Assembly: GCA_026645575.1 (NCBI GenBank)
Contig: JAPKMW010000067.1
Span: 1 to 64,000 of the forward strand
Length of the DNA stretch: 64,000 nt
Reading direction: 5' to 3'
DNA from: Caldilineaceae bacterium
GTDB taxonomy: Bacteria > Chloroflexota > Anaerolineae > Caldilineales > Caldilineaceae
Below are positions 16,324-25,696 of this stretch, piece by piece (positions within the stretch are counted from its first letter, which is position 1; every line of letters starts with the position of its first letter). Position numbers and translations under genes: made by a program. Under the pieces are notes generated by a model. That model saw nothing but the letters and a program-made list of their open reading frames with translations. It did no database searches and had not been told where the DNA came from.

Positions 16324-18321
16324 ATGCAGAGTCTTTGGAATGACGAAACCGCTGCCAGCCTCAGCGCCGACCCGCTGGCCCTGCGAGTCTATAGCTCACG
16401 GTTGCTGGGGGGCGACCCGGCGTTGGTTTTGCATGGCGGCGGCAATACGTCGGTGAAAGCAAAAGCCAGCGATATTTTTGGTGATCAGATTGATGTTCTC
16501 TATGTCAAAGGCAGCGGGTGGGATTTAGGGACGATTGAAAAGCCCGGCTTTGCCCCCGTGCGGCTGGATGTGGCGCGACGGCTGGCTGATTTTGAAACCC
16601 TGAGCGATGGCGATATGGTCAAGACCCTGCGCAGCGCATTGCTCGATCCCGGTGCGCCGACCCCTTCGGTCGAGACCATTCTCCACGCCATCATTCCCTT
16701 CAACTTTGTCGATCACAGCCATGCCGATGCGGTCGTCACCATCATGGATACGGCTGATGGCGCCATGCGGATTCGCGATCTCTATGGCCCCAACATGTTG
16801 ATTGTCCCCTATGTCATGCCCGGTTTCATCCTGGCGCGCACGGTCTACCAGATGACACGCGATGTCAACTGGCAGCAGCTTGACGGCATCTTGTTGATGA
16901 ACCACGGCGTCTTCACCTTTGCTGACGACGCCAAAAGCAGTTATGAACGCCACATTGCCATTGTCAACCAGGCGGAAGAGTATCTGGCGCGTCAAGTCAA
17001 GATCTTTACCCCGCCGGCCACCCGCAAAGCGGAAAAGCTGGAAACGCTGGCCCAATTGCGTCAGGCTGTCTCTAAAGCGCGTGGTGAGGCGGTGGTGGCG
17101 CGGCTCGATAGCAGCGATGCTACTGTGAGCTTTTCCAATGTTGCCAACATCAATTCCGTTGCCACGCGTGGCTTGCTGACACCGGATCATGTCTTGCGCA
17201 CGCGGCGCATCCCGGTCGTTCTGGGCGAGGATGTGGTCGGGGATGTGCAACGCTATGTTGGTGAATACGATGCCTACTTTGCCCGCAACCTCATGACCTA
17301 TCAACGCATCTTTGGCAACAAGCCGCTTAAGAAGCTGGAACCGGCCCCCCGTTGGGCCGTCTGGCCGGGACATGGCACGGTGGCCTTTGCGCCATCGGTC
17401 AAAGAAGCGGCGATCATCAACGACATCAACGTCCACACCATTGAGGCGATCCAGAAAGCGGAAGGCTTGGGCGGCTGGCGCACCCTGGGCGAATTTGAGA
17501 TTTTTGAAGTCGAGTATTGGGAATTGGAACAGGCCAAAGCCAGCCGGCAGAGCAAGAGCGGCCCCAGCTTGCAGGGCAAAGTCGCCATTGTCACCGGTGC
17601 GGCCAGTGGCATCGGCAGGGCTTGTGTGGAGGCACTGGTGGCGCAGGGCGCATGTGTTGCTGCCTTGGACATTAACCCGACGATTGGCACACTCTTTGGA
17701 ACGAGCAGTGTGTTGGGTCAGCAATGTGATGTCACCGACAGCGGTCAACTCAACGACGCGGTCGAGGCGGCGGTGCGCACCTTTGGTGGGTTGGACATTG
17801 TGATCTGCAACGCTGGCATGTTCCCCAAAAGCCAGACCATTGCCGACATGGATAGCGTCGCCTGGTCGCGCAGCATGGAATTGAATCTGACTAGCCATCA
17901 ACGACTGCTTCAGGCCAGCATTCCCTATCTGAAGCTGGGTCTTGACCCCGCCGTTGTCATCATTGCCTCGAAAAATGTGCCGGCTCCCGGCCCTGGCGCT
18001 GGCGCTTACTCGGTGGCCAAGGCGGGGTTGACCCAACTGGCGCGTGTTGCTGCCCTGGAGTTGGGTCAATTTGGCATTCGCGTCAATGTTCTCCATCCCA
18101 ATCAAGTCTTCGACACCGGCATCTGGACACCCGAAGTGCTAGAGAGCCGCGCTCGCAGCTATGGCTTGAGCGTGGAAGAGTACAAGCGCAACAATGTGCT
18201 GAAGACCGAAATCACTTCCAAAGATGTCGCTGCGTTGGCCTGCACCATGGCCGGGCCACTCTTTGCCAAAACTACCGGCGCACAGTTGCCGATTGATGGC
18301 GGGAACGAGCGGGTAATTTGA
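16324..18321 (+). CDS. Bifunctional class II aldolase / short-chain dehydrogenase
   Basis: A 665-residue fusion resembling the rhamnulose-1-phosphate aldolase/lactaldehyde dehydrogenase family (RhaD-type, B. subtilis YuxG-like). The aldolase half has LHGGGNTSVK (37-46), zinc ligands H131 and H133 (VDHSHADA) and H194 (MNHGVF). The dehydrogenase half starts near residue 419 with GKVAIVTGAASGIGRA and has ICNAGM and the YSVAK catalytic motif. It would cleave a deoxyketose-1-phosphate and oxidise or reduce the aldehyde product. Start ATG 16324 follows AAAAGGA. No rhamnose kinase or isomerase is adjacent. Ends in a 21-bp hairpin. Confidence 0.85.
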   Translation: MQSLWNDETAASLSADPLALRVYSSRLLGGDPALVLHGGGNTSVKAKASDIFGDQIDVLYVKGSGWDLGTIEKPGFAPVRLDVARRLADFETLSDGDMVKTLRSALLDPGAPTPSVETILHAIIPFNFVDHSHADAVVTIMDTADGAMRIRDLYGPNMLIVPYVMPGFILARTVYQMTRDVNWQQLDGILLMNHGVFTFADDAKSSYERHIAIVNQAEEYLARQVKIFTPPATRKAEKLETLAQLRQAVSKARGEAVVARLDSSDATVSFSNVANINSVATRGLLTPDHVLRTRRIPVVLGEDVVGDVQRYVGEYDAYFARNLMTYQRIFGNKPLKKLEPAPRWAVWPGHGTVAFAPSVKEAAIINDINVHTIEAIQKAEGLGGWRTLGEFEIFEVEYWELEQAKASRQSKSGPSLQGKVAIVTGAASGIGRACVEALVAQGACVAALDINPTIGTLFGTSSVLGQQCDVTDSGQLNDAVEAAVRTFGGLDIVICNAGMFPKSQTIADMDSVAWSRSMELNLTSHQRLLQASIPYLKLGLDPAVVIIASKNVPAPGPGAGAYSVAKAGLTQLARVAALELGQFGIRVNVLHPNQVFDTGIWTPEVLESRARSYGLSVEEYKRNNVLKTEITSKDVAALACTMAGPLFAKTTGAQLPIDGGNERVI

Positions 18322-18372
18322 TAAAATCTATGTAGCCCGCCTAGATGCTAAGGCGGGCTACATAGATTTTAT
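18321..18372. terminator. Perfect 21-bp hairpin after the aldolase gene
   Basis: Arms 18321-18341 (ATAAAATCTATGTAGCCCGCC) and 18352-18372 are exact complements with a 10-nt loop. The left arm begins on the last base of the stop codon. It is followed by GCTTTCTT rather than a clean U-run, so termination is likely but not classical. Confidence 0.7.
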
Positions 18373-18490
18373 GCTTTCTTGAATTTGACAACATGTGTAG
18401 GCTGCGCTATACTACTCGTCGCTAACACAAATGTGCAGCAACTGACTGGCGGTTGTTCCTCTCAGCCACCATCCATGAAGGGATGCTTGT

Positions 18491-18580
<90 letters not shown>

Positions 18581-18659
18581 CGTGATACCATAGCGGTTTC
18601 ACTACGCTGTACTATACTGGACACACGATGTTTGTGACTGGTTGTTAGGTCGCTAGACA

Positions 18660-18754
<95 letters not shown>

Positions 18755-18813
18755 TTGGTTTTCGGTCGTCTTGCTGGTTGGTTAAGCGACACTGCCAGAG
18801 AAAACCTACATTT

Positions 18814-18890
18814 GTTCCCGTAGCTCAGCGGATTAGAGCGCTTGGTTGCGGTCCAAGAGGTCTGGGGTTCGAATCCCTACGGGAACGCCA
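18814..18890 (+). tRNA. tRNA-Arg (anticodon GCG)
   Basis: Acceptor GTTCCCG/CGGGAAC, anticodon arm CTTGG-TTGCGGT-CCAAG, T-arm TGGGG-TTCGAAT-CCCTA and encoded CCA. The anticodon reads GCG. The usual bacterial CGN-reading tRNA has ACG, deaminated to inosine; GCG would read CGC directly. Confidence 0.93.
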
Positions 18891-18951
18891 AAAAAGCCAA
18901 AGGGTTTGCAAAACAACGATAGTTGTTTTGCAAACCCTTTGGCTTTTTTAA
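18891..18951 (+). terminator. Terminator with perfect 27-bp stem after the tRNA genes
   Basis: Arms 18891-18917 and 18922-18948 are exact complements around a GATA tetraloop. The right arm ends in a T-run, so this is a classical intrinsic terminator (A-rich on the other side, so possibly bidirectional). It begins directly after the tRNA-Arg CCA. Confidence 0.92.
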
Positions 18952-19190
18952 TGATTGGGTACGCTTCTTTCAATACTTGTGAATTATTGCGCAGACGATC
19001 TGGTAAATTGCCCGGACGCCAAGGGTGTGGTAAACTGTTTGTGAATCAATCAACAAGTACGCTCAAGAACGCGCGTATCTGATGTACTATTGTCATGGTT
19101 GTGATTCCGTAAACAAAATAATTTGTTACCCTGCCCTTAAAAAATATCAGTAGTAAAGATTAAAGAGCTTAAGTGCCTGTGGAGGTATGG

Positions 19191-19751
19191 ATGAATTCCC
19201 TTGCACCCTGTCGTCGGATTGCGGTGATTGCAGGTTGTCTGTTGGTCAGTGTGATGCTGATCGTGGTTGGTTGTGCGCCGGATGCAGATGGTGAAATTAT
19301 TTCGCCCGATCTGGGGTCGCGCTTAGTCCTTGCTCGCTCTGAAGGGGATGTTGCAGTTGCGCCGACGCCGGTTCCGCCGAAATTGGCGGAGCTGACGCCC
19401 GATCAAGTTTATGCCGGTCTACCGGATGATGTGCGGCAAGCCATAGAAGGTGCTGATGTCGGCGCTGCCGAAACTGCAGCTCTGAAATACGGCTGTCTTG
19501 GCTGTCATGCACTTGACCCGAACGAAGTGAAAACCGGCCCCACTTGGCACAATGCCGGTGATCATGCCGTTGTCCGTGTCGCTGGCGAAAGTCCGGCTTT
19601 CTATTTATACGAAAGCATCGTCAACCCTGGCGCGCATATCGTTGAAGGTTATCCAGGTAATATCATGCCGGCAAATTTCAATGATCAAATGACGCCCCAA
19701 GAAATTGCCGATATGGTAGCCTATTTGTTACAACAAAATGGGCAACCTTAA
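19191..19751 (+). CDS. Membrane-anchored cytochrome c
   Basis: A 186-residue lipoprotein with one heme c site. Signal peptide with lipobox IVVGC (C28), a Pro-rich linker, then CLGCH (C102, C105, H106) and the methionine ligand in GNIMPANF (M159). The C-terminal helix (TPQEIADMVAYLLQQ) is typical of class I cytochromes c. A small electron carrier on the outer face of the membrane; its partners are not in the window. Start chosen at ATG 19191, preceded by GGAGG. Confidence 0.9.
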   Translation: MNSLAPCRRIAVIAGCLLVSVMLIVVGCAPDADGEIISPDLGSRLVLARSEGDVAVAPTPVPPKLAELTPDQVYAGLPDDVRQAIEGADVGAAETAALKYGCLGCHALDPNEVKTGPTWHNAGDHAVVRVAGESPAFYLYESIVNPGAHIVEGYPGNIMPANFNDQMTPQEIADMVAYLLQQNGQP

Positions 19752-19826
19752 CTTGCGGTTGTTCAATTGCCTAGTTGGTTCGCATCAAACGTTTCCTCTT
19801 CCTATTTGGCTTGGCGGATGATTCCT

Positions 19827-19864
19827 GAAAGGTGGGTGTATTAAAAGCACTCACCTTTTTTGTT
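19827..19864 (+). terminator. Intrinsic terminator after the cytochrome gene
   Basis: AAAGGTGGGTG pairs with CACTCACCTTTT (one G-U wobble), and the right arm runs into a T-run. Confidence 0.8.
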
Positions 19865-19987
19865 TGACTGGAATGCGGCCGCCATCTGCGCAAGTTTCCG
19901 GATTTGATCAAATGTGGTACGGCGCAAATGTTACACTGAGCGGCGGTAACTTTCCGTTTGCGTATGGCCTGATGCTATAATAATCCT

Positions 19988-21103
19988 ATGGCACGTGAAC
20001 AACTATCCCCGGCGATTGTAGAACGGCGTTGTCCGAATTGTGGCACGCGTGTCGCCCGTGATGCCGAAAGCTGCTTTATGTGCGGGCATGACCTGCGTAT
20101 TTCACCGCGCCGTGCGCGTGGCATCTCGCTGATCGATGCCCTGCTTGTCTTGGCGGTTGTTGCCGTGTTGGTGCTGTGGTGGCAAATGGGCAGCCGCCCT
20201 GGCCCCGAAAGTGTAACAACGACCGGCGTTGGTCCGCCTTCCGCCAATGTGCCATTGCTCGATACGACGCTTACACCTATCGCCACACCGGAGCCGACGC
20301 CAACAACCGCCCCCGCTACAACAACTAGCTCTGTGCGTCATCAAGTGATTACCGGTGAAACATTATTGTCCATTGCCAGCCAATATGGCGTTTCTGTCGC
20401 TGACATTCAGGTTGCCAATAATCTAACCAATGAGTTGATTCGTGCCGGCGATGTGTTGATCATCCCCATTGTTGGCCCGGCGGCGGAAACGACATTGAAC
20501 CGAACGCCGGCGGCGCGGTTCCAGTACACGGTGCAGTCTGGTGATACCATTGTGTCGATTGCCGTCAACTTTGGCAGCACCGTAGAAGATATTTTAGCCG
20601 TTAACAATCGATCAGCCAATGATATTATTCGTCCCGGCGATGTTTTGGTGATCCCTTTGCGCCAGACACCGACCGAGGTGATCGAAAGTGCGGCGCCCCC
20701 ACCGTCACCGGCCCAAAGCGCTATTACCCAAACCCAATCGGCGCTGCCAGCCAATGTGGAAGCGATCTATGTGGAACCACGCTTGATGGGGCCGTCCAAC
20801 GAAGAGGTGGTTTTGCGCGAAGAAGCGGTTCTCTTCCGCTGGATTAGTGTTGACGTGCTGGCGCCGAATGAGTGGTATGTCCTGTTGATCTATCCGAGCG
20901 GTAATGCTTCCCAGCCGATCCCCAGCGTGTGGACCAAGGCGACCAGCTACCGGCTTGGCCCTGAGTTTGCCCCCGATGCCGGCCAAAGCGCTGCCTATGC
21001 CTGGCAAATCTCTGTTGTCCGGGTTAAAACCGATAATAATGGACAGATGATTTTAGAAGCCGCCAGCCCCCCCAGTGAGGTGCGCCGCTTTACTTGGCAG
21101 TAA
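19988..21103 (+). CDS. Zinc-ribbon membrane protein with two LysM domains
   Basis: A 371-residue protein in four parts: a zinc ribbon (C15, C18, C29, C32) in the cytoplasm, one transmembrane helix (~48-66), a Thr/Pro linker, then two LysM repeats (about 116-163, with ITGETLLSIASQYGV, and about 178-226, with VQSGDTIVSIAVNFGS) and a C-terminal ~120-residue beta-rich domain. LysM binds peptidoglycan or chitin-like glycans, so the protein probably links the cytoplasm to the cell wall. The function of the C-terminal domain is unknown. Confidence 0.85.
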   Translation: MAREQLSPAIVERRCPNCGTRVARDAESCFMCGHDLRISPRRARGISLIDALLVLAVVAVLVLWWQMGSRPGPESVTTTGVGPPSANVPLLDTTLTPIATPEPTPTTAPATTTSSVRHQVITGETLLSIASQYGVSVADIQVANNLTNELIRAGDVLIIPIVGPAAETTLNRTPAARFQYTVQSGDTIVSIAVNFGSTVEDILAVNNRSANDIIRPGDVLVIPLRQTPTEVIESAAPPPSPAQSAITQTQSALPANVEAIYVEPRLMGPSNEEVVLREEAVLFRWISVDVLAPNEWYVLLIYPSGNASQPIPSVWTKATSYRLGPEFAPDAGQSAAYAWQISVVRVKTDNNGQMILEAASPPSEVRRFTWQ

Positions 21104-21151
21104 CTGCTACCTTGCTCATTTCCCCTTCTGTGTTGTACAAGGAATGAGGTC

Positions 21152-22543
21152 ATGCACCCAAACCCAAGAAAGTTTGTCGTTGCCTTGGTTGCCATTGCTC
21201 GACCAACCTTTGATGTCCCTTTTGCACAGGCGATGACCGATGCTGCGTTGCAACAGTTAGAGATGGTCGGCTATACAATTGTGGGGCCGCGCGGGACGTT
21301 GCTGATGGATAGCGCAGCTACCGCACATGCCATTGAACAATTGACTGCCACTCGCTTTGATCTCCTGATCCTCTTGCAAGCTAGCTTTGCCGATAGCTCA
21401 ATGGCGGTGCAACTGGCGGAAGCGTTACAGGCAAAGGGCGCACCGCTGTTGCTGTGGGCGACACCGGACGCACGGGACGGTGGCCGTTTGCGTTTAAATA
21501 GTTTGTGTGGCATAAATCTAGCCGGCCACGCTTTGCATTTGCGTGGAATACCTTACGACTATCTATTGGCCCTACCAACCGCTGCAACCGTTTTACCGAA
21601 AATTGCCCATTTGGCGCGTGTGGGCTACGCCCGTCGCCAGTTGTCAACGGCGCGGGTTGGGGTGATCGGTGAACACCCGGCTGGTTTTGACACCTGTATC
21701 TACGATGCCGGTCACTTGTCTGAACTGTTTGGTGTTCAGGTAACGCCGCTTCCCCTGGCCGATACGCTACAGCGGGCCGCAGTGGTTGATGCAGCCACAC
21801 AGCAGGCGTTTGTTGACCGCGTGGGCGAACATGCCCATAATCTAGCGGAACTCGAACAAACGGCACTGGTCGGTACGGCTAGTGTCTATGGTGCGCTGCG
21901 GGGGCTAGTAGACGAGCAGCGTTTGCAAGGGGTCGCCGTGCGTTGCTGGCCCGAATTCTTTACCGAATTGGGCTGCGCCGCTTGTGGCGCTATGAGTGTT
22001 CTCAACGAGGAGCAATGCCCGGCTAGTTGTGAAGCCGATGTCAACGGCACTGTAACTTCGTTGCTCCTGCAAGCCTTGAGTGGCGAGCCGGCCTTTATCA
22101 CCGATCTGGTCTCGATTGATGCCGAAAGTGACACTGGCGTTCTCTGGCACTGTGGTCTTGCCCCTGTCAGCATGGCCGACCCCGAAGCCCCTATTTTGGG
22201 TACGATTCACAGCAACCGCAAACTCCCGTTGCTCTTTGAATTTCCCCTAAAACCTGGACGCGTCACCATTGCCCGCCTGCACCGGGTAACAACACGAATC
22301 ACGAATCACGCAACACGCAACACGTATCAACTGGTTATCGGCGGTGGCGAAATGGTGCGGGCGCCCAAAAGTTTTAGTGGCACAAGTGGCGTTGTGCGCT
22401 TTGACCAGCCGGCGACTACCGTCTTTGACACCGTGATGCGACAGGGCTTGGAACACCATTTTTGTATCACCTATGGCGACTATCGCGCCGAACTGCGCAC
22501 CTTTGCCGGACTGGTGGGGTTGCCAATCCTAGAATTGACCTAA
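21152..22543 (+). CDS. L-fucose/L-arabinose isomerase-like protein
   Basis: A 463-residue protein resembling the FucI/AraA-like superfamily. The C-terminal half has RCWPEFF, a cysteine-rich [31 protein letters not shown] and [17 protein letters not shown], which correspond to the isomerase active-site and C-terminal domains. The reaction (isomerase or a diverged activity) is not certain. Residues ~380-392 ([13 protein letters not shown]) are encoded by a repeat fragment. AAGGAATGAGG precedes the ATG. First gene of a sugar-utilisation run; 3 nt before the ChbG-like gene. Confidence 0.7.
   Translation: MHPNPRKFVVALVAIARPTFDVPFAQAMTDAALQQLEMVGYTIVGPRGTLLMDSAATAHAIEQLTATRFDLLILLQASFADSSMAVQLAEALQAKGAPLLLWATPDARDGGRLRLNSLCGINLAGHALHLRGIPYDYLLALPTAATVLPKIAHLARVGYARRQLSTARVGVIGEHPAGFDTCIYDAGHLSELFGVQVTPLPLADTLQRAAVVDAATQQAFVDRVGEHAHNLAELEQTALVGTASVYGALRGLVDEQRLQGVAVRCWPEFFTELGCAACGAMSVLNEEQCPASCEADVNGTVTSLLLQALSGEPAFITDLVSIDAESDTGVLWHCGLAPVSMADPEAPILGTIHSNRKLPLLFEFPLKPGRVTIARLHRVTTRITNHATRNTYQLVIGGGEMVRAPKSFSGTSGVVRFDQPATTVFDTVMRQGLEHHFCITYGDYRAELRTFAGLVGLPILELT
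22290..22325 (+). repeat. Repeat fragment inside the isomerase-like gene
   Basis: Words ACACGAATC-ACGAATC-ACGCAAC-ACGCAAC-ACGTA, i.e. the same 7-nt vocabulary as the recJ insertion in mixed form, read in frame without a stop. Confidence 0.8.
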
Positions 22544-22546
22544 ACC

Positions 22547-23473
22547 ATGAGTATGTTGAACCCGCTTGTCACTCAACTTGGCTATCCGCCGGATGCCCGT
22601 TTGGTCATCTTTCATGCCGATGATGTGGGCATGTGTCATGGCAGCAACCAGGCGTACCTGGAGCTGTGCGCCGCCGGTATTTTGCAAACTGGCTCCGTCA
22701 TGATCCCTTGTCCCTGGTCGCCGGAACTGGTGCAGGCTTGTCAGCGGAATTCAGCACTTGACATCGGCGTTCACTTGACCTTGACCAGTGAATGGGCTGG
22801 TTATCGTTGGGGGCCAATCTCAACCCGTGATCCCACCAGCGGCTTGGTGGATGAGGAAGGCTATTTCTGGCATCGTGTAGAAGGAGTGCAGCACCATTTG
22901 CAGCCGGCTGCCGCAGTGCAGGAGATGCGGGCGCAGATCGAGCGCGTGCGCCAGGCCGGCGTTGACTTTACCCATCTCGATACCCACATGGGGGCGGCGA
23001 CCATTCCCGGTCTGGTTGAACAGTATGTCGCCTTAGGGTTTGAATATGGCGTGCCGGTTCTTCTACCACGACGGATCGATGACTACATTCGCACGCTGGG
23101 GCTGGCCGGGCCGGATGAGTCTAGCTGGCTCACCTTTGCCGGTACGGTGGAAGCGCGTGGGATGCCGCTGGTGGACTGGTTCCGCATCACGCCGGCCTAT
23201 CATACCCATGAAAACGGCGAAGCGCGCATAGAATTATACGAAAGCATCTTACAGGAATTGCCGCCGGGCGTGACTTATTTCAGTCTCCATCCCAATGCCC
23301 CCGGCGATATTGAAACCATTGTGCCGGAGCGCGCCTATTGGCGCACGTTTGAATATCGTTACTTCCAATCTGATCGTCTGCGTACTTTCTTGCAAAGTGA
23401 GCAAATCATACCCATTGGTTATCGCGCCATTCGCAACGCCATGCGTACTAATCTTGCCAGGATGACCGCCTAG
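22547..23473 (+). CDS. ChbG/YdjC family carbohydrate deacetylase
   Basis: A 308-residue protein of the YdjC/ChbG family, which removes an N-acetyl group from oligosaccharides with a divalent metal. Visible are IFHADDVGMCHGSN (catalytic DD and metal site), DIGVHLTLTSEW and DFTHLDTHMGA (His ligands), and SLHPNAPGD. Located between the isomerase-like gene and the sugar-binding protein gene, which suggests a role in breaking down an acetylated or related glycan. Confidence 0.85.
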   Translation: MSMLNPLVTQLGYPPDARLVIFHADDVGMCHGSNQAYLELCAAGILQTGSVMIPCPWSPELVQACQRNSALDIGVHLTLTSEWAGYRWGPISTRDPTSGLVDEEGYFWHRVEGVQHHLQPAAAVQEMRAQIERVRQAGVDFTHLDTHMGAATIPGLVEQYVALGFEYGVPVLLPRRIDDYIRTLGLAGPDESSWLTFAGTVEARGMPLVDWFRITPAYHTHENGEARIELYESILQELPPGVTYFSLHPNAPGDIETIVPERAYWRTFEYRYFQSDRLRTFLQSEQIIPIGYRAIRNAMRTNLARMTA

Positions 23474-23521
23474 CCAATGCCCCAATCATCCAATGACCGA
23501 ATTGTTTAACCAGGAGGAACT

Positions 23522-24916
23522 ATGAATCAACCCAGCAAGCAACTATCCCGCCGCCGATTTCTTCAGCTTTCCGGCACAGGCGTGGCCGCCACTCTGTTGC
23601 TGACCGCCTGCCCCACACCGGTCGCCAACCCTGGCGCTCCGGCTGCCGGTGGCGAGACAGCGGGGAGCGCACCGGCGGCTGAAGGCGCTACGCTGACTGT
23701 GATGGCCTTTGGCGAAGCCGACCAGAAAGGCTTTGCTGCCCTGGCCGATGCCTACATGCAGCAAAATCCTGATACCAAAGTCGAGGCGATTTTCCTGCCC
23801 AATGACGAGAGCTATTACGCCGCGCTGCAAACCCAGTATGCCGGCGGTAGCAACCCCAGCATCGCTTCCATGCAAGGCTGGGGTTATCAACTCTTTGCCG
23901 ACAATGGCGTCATTGCTGGTGTGAACGCCCTGCGCGAACGCGATGATTTCAACTACGCCTGGGCCGATAGCGAAGCGGTGCGCCAATATACTGAACGCAA
24001 GGGAGACACCTTCCTCATCCCAACCCAGATGGCGACGATGGTCATGTTCTATTCCAAGAAACTCTTTGACGAAGCGGGCATTGCCTATCCGACCGATGAG
24101 TGGACCTTTGAAGAGTTCCTGGACATTGCCCAAAAGCTGACCAAGACCGACGGTGACAAGAAACAGTGGGGCTACCAGGCCAACGGCAACTGGTTCCGCG
24201 ACATTCACTGGATTCGCGGCACCGGTATGCAGGAATTTGATTCGTTGGTTGACCCCAAGAAATCCCAATTCAACCAGCCGGAAATTGCCGAAATTGTGCA
24301 GATGGTCGCCAGCGATTTCTATCACACCATGGGGATCAGCCCGAAACCGGCTGATCTGGATGCCGGCTCCGGTGGCATTGAAGCCGGTCAATCCGCCATG
24401 AAATATGAAGGCCCCTGGTGGTTCCCGCGCATGGTGACACAGGAACTGCGCGACAAGGGCGCCGCTGTGGACTTTGATGTGGTCTTGATGCCCAAGCAAG
24501 CTGATGGCGAACGCCCCCATCGCGGCTGGTCGGAAGGCGTGGTTATCTTCAGCAACGCGCCGGTTGACCCTGCTTGGGAATTGGTGAAATTTATGTGCGG
24601 TGAAGAAGGCCAGAAGATCTTCTCCGAAGTCACTGGTCGCGTGCCGAACAACGTCGGCCTGATCGAGAGCTTCTGGGCGCCCAAGGTGCAAGAGAATCAT
24701 GGACTGACCAACACGGCAGCCTTTGTCACCGCCTTTAACAAGGGCGAAGCCGATGTGATCAGCGGGCTGCCCCGTGCGCAATACTGGAACGAAGTGGTGA
24801 AACCTGTGGGTTGGGACCCGCTGGTGGCCGGCACGGCGTCCGCTGCCGATGTGCTACCGCTGGTCGATGAAGGCGTGCAGAAGATTCTGGATGATTACTG
24901 GGCCAGTCAAGCGTAA
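23522..24916 (+). CDS. Sugar ABC transporter substrate-binding lipoprotein (family 1)
   Basis: A 464-residue extracellular solute-binding protein. The Tat signal (SRRRFLQLS, residues 9-17) leads to a lipobox with C30 (LLLTAC), then a Gly/Ala linker and the two-lobed family 1 binding fold (YSKKLFDEAGI and DEWTFEEFLDIAQKLT are typical). AGGAGG precedes the ATG. The partner permeases lie at 25693 and 26629, with a toxin-antitoxin pair between. No ATPase is in the cluster, as is usual for importers sharing an MsmX-type ATPase. Confidence 0.92.
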   Translation: MNQPSKQLSRRRFLQLSGTGVAATLLLTACPTPVANPGAPAAGGETAGSAPAAEGATLTVMAFGEADQKGFAALADAYMQQNPDTKVEAIFLPNDESYYAALQTQYAGGSNPSIASMQGWGYQLFADNGVIAGVNALRERDDFNYAWADSEAVRQYTERKGDTFLIPTQMATMVMFYSKKLFDEAGIAYPTDEWTFEEFLDIAQKLTKTDGDKKQWGYQANGNWFRDIHWIRGTGMQEFDSLVDPKKSQFNQPEIAEIVQMVASDFYHTMGISPKPADLDAGSGGIEAGQSAMKYEGPWWFPRMVTQELRDKGAAVDFDVVLMPKQADGERPHRGWSEGVVIFSNAPVDPAWELVKFMCGEEGQKIFSEVTGRVPNNVGLIESFWAPKVQENHGLTNTAAFVTAFNKGEADVISGLPRAQYWNEVVKPVGWDPLVAGTASAADVLPLVDEGVQKILDDYWASQA

Positions 24917-24962
24917 GGTGACAGGGTGATGGGGTGGCAGGGTGCGTTTACACCCTGTCACC
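24917..24962. repeat. Inverted repeat GGTGACAGGGTG
   Basis: GGTGACAGGGTG (24917-24928) and CACCCTGTCACC (24951-24962) are exact complements; the words resemble the GTGACAAGG family. Lies between the binding protein gene and higB. Confidence 0.8.
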
Positions 24963-24990
24963 GACATAAATGACAAACCTTGGTTGAGCA

Positions 24991-25293
24991 ATGCATATCA
25001 TTACCAGAAAAGCATTACAACAGTTTTGGGAAAGACATCCTGCTGCTGAAAGTCCTCTGCGTAATTGGTTCACACGGGTAAGTCAAGCCCAGTGGAATAA
25101 TTTTGCCGAAGTGCGCTACGATTATCCTTCAGCCGATTTGGTTGGACGGTTGACTGTGTTTAATATAGGTGGCAACAACTACCGATTAGTTGTGCGTATT
25201 GAATATAGACTAAGACGTGTCTACGTGCGTCATGTATTGACCCATGCGGAGTATGACAATGAGCAATGGAAAGATGATGAATGGTACACATAG
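24991..25293 (+). CDS. higB: HigB-family toxin (type II toxin-antitoxin)
   Basis: A 100-residue RelE-fold mRNA interferase of the HigB family (PF09907 type). Family residues are visible: RNWFTRVSQAQW, VFNIGGNNYRLVVRIEYRL and VRHVLTHAEYD. In the family these basic and aromatic residues contact ribosome-bound mRNA. The gene precedes its antitoxin, the normal order for higBA, and overlaps it. It sits inside a sugar ABC operon. Confidence 0.9.
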   Translation: MHIITRKALQQFWERHPAAESPLRNWFTRVSQAQWNNFAEVRYDYPSADLVGRLTVFNIGGNNYRLVVRIEYRLRRVYVRHVLTHAEYDNEQWKDDEWYT

Positions 25294-25696
25294 TTACCAG
25301 GAACTTCTACAAAAGTTTGCGCCGCGTCCTATTACGAATGAGGAACAATATGATGTCGTCATTACCCAAATGAATGCCCTCATCGATAAACAGATGTTAA
25401 CGGCTGCTGAACAAGATATATTGACCTTGCTTGGTACATTAGTGATGGCTTACGAAGATGAGCACTACCCTGATACAAACTTCATGCTGTATGGGCTGGA
25501 TTTGTTGCGTTCTTTAATGGCAGAGGCTAAATTGCAGGCTGAAGATCTATTACCGGTTTTTGAGACAAAAGCCGTAGTGGTTGATGTCTTGCGTGGTTCA
25601 CGAATCCCTAACGCCGAGCAAGTTGCTAAACTGTCTACCTTTTTCGGTTTACCTGAGTCATTATTTACCTTTACTGACAACAGAGCATTTGCATGA
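25259..25696 (+). CDS. higA: HigA-like antitoxin
   Basis: The antitoxin of the HigB toxin. The N-terminal region (FAPRPITNEEQYDVVITQMN) and the YEDEHYP motif are typical of this long HigA type (COG5499). The C-terminal region around GSRIPNAEQVAKLSTFFGL is the helix-turn-helix. Start chosen at ATG 25259, 8 nt after GGAG, overlapping the higB end by 35 nt; ATGs at 25244, 25253, 25274 and 25277 are also in frame. The stop overlaps the permease start (ATGA), coupling the two. Confidence 0.85.
   Translation: MSNGKMMNGTHSYQELLQKFAPRPITNEEQYDVVITQMNALIDKQMLTAAEQDILTLLGTLVMAYEDEHYPDTNFMLYGLDLLRSLMAEAKLQAEDLLPVFETKAVVVDVLRGSRIPNAEQVAKLSTFFGLPESLFTFTDNRAFA

Noticed and set aside
16525..18105. 526-codon minus-strand open frame
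   Set aside because: It is fully antisense to the aldolase-dehydrogenase gene, which has clear motifs throughout; the minus-strand product has no recognisable motif and is a shadow of GC-rich codon usage.
23543..24781. 412-codon minus-strand open frame
   Set aside because: Antisense to the well-supported Tat lipoprotein binding-protein gene; no motif of its own.
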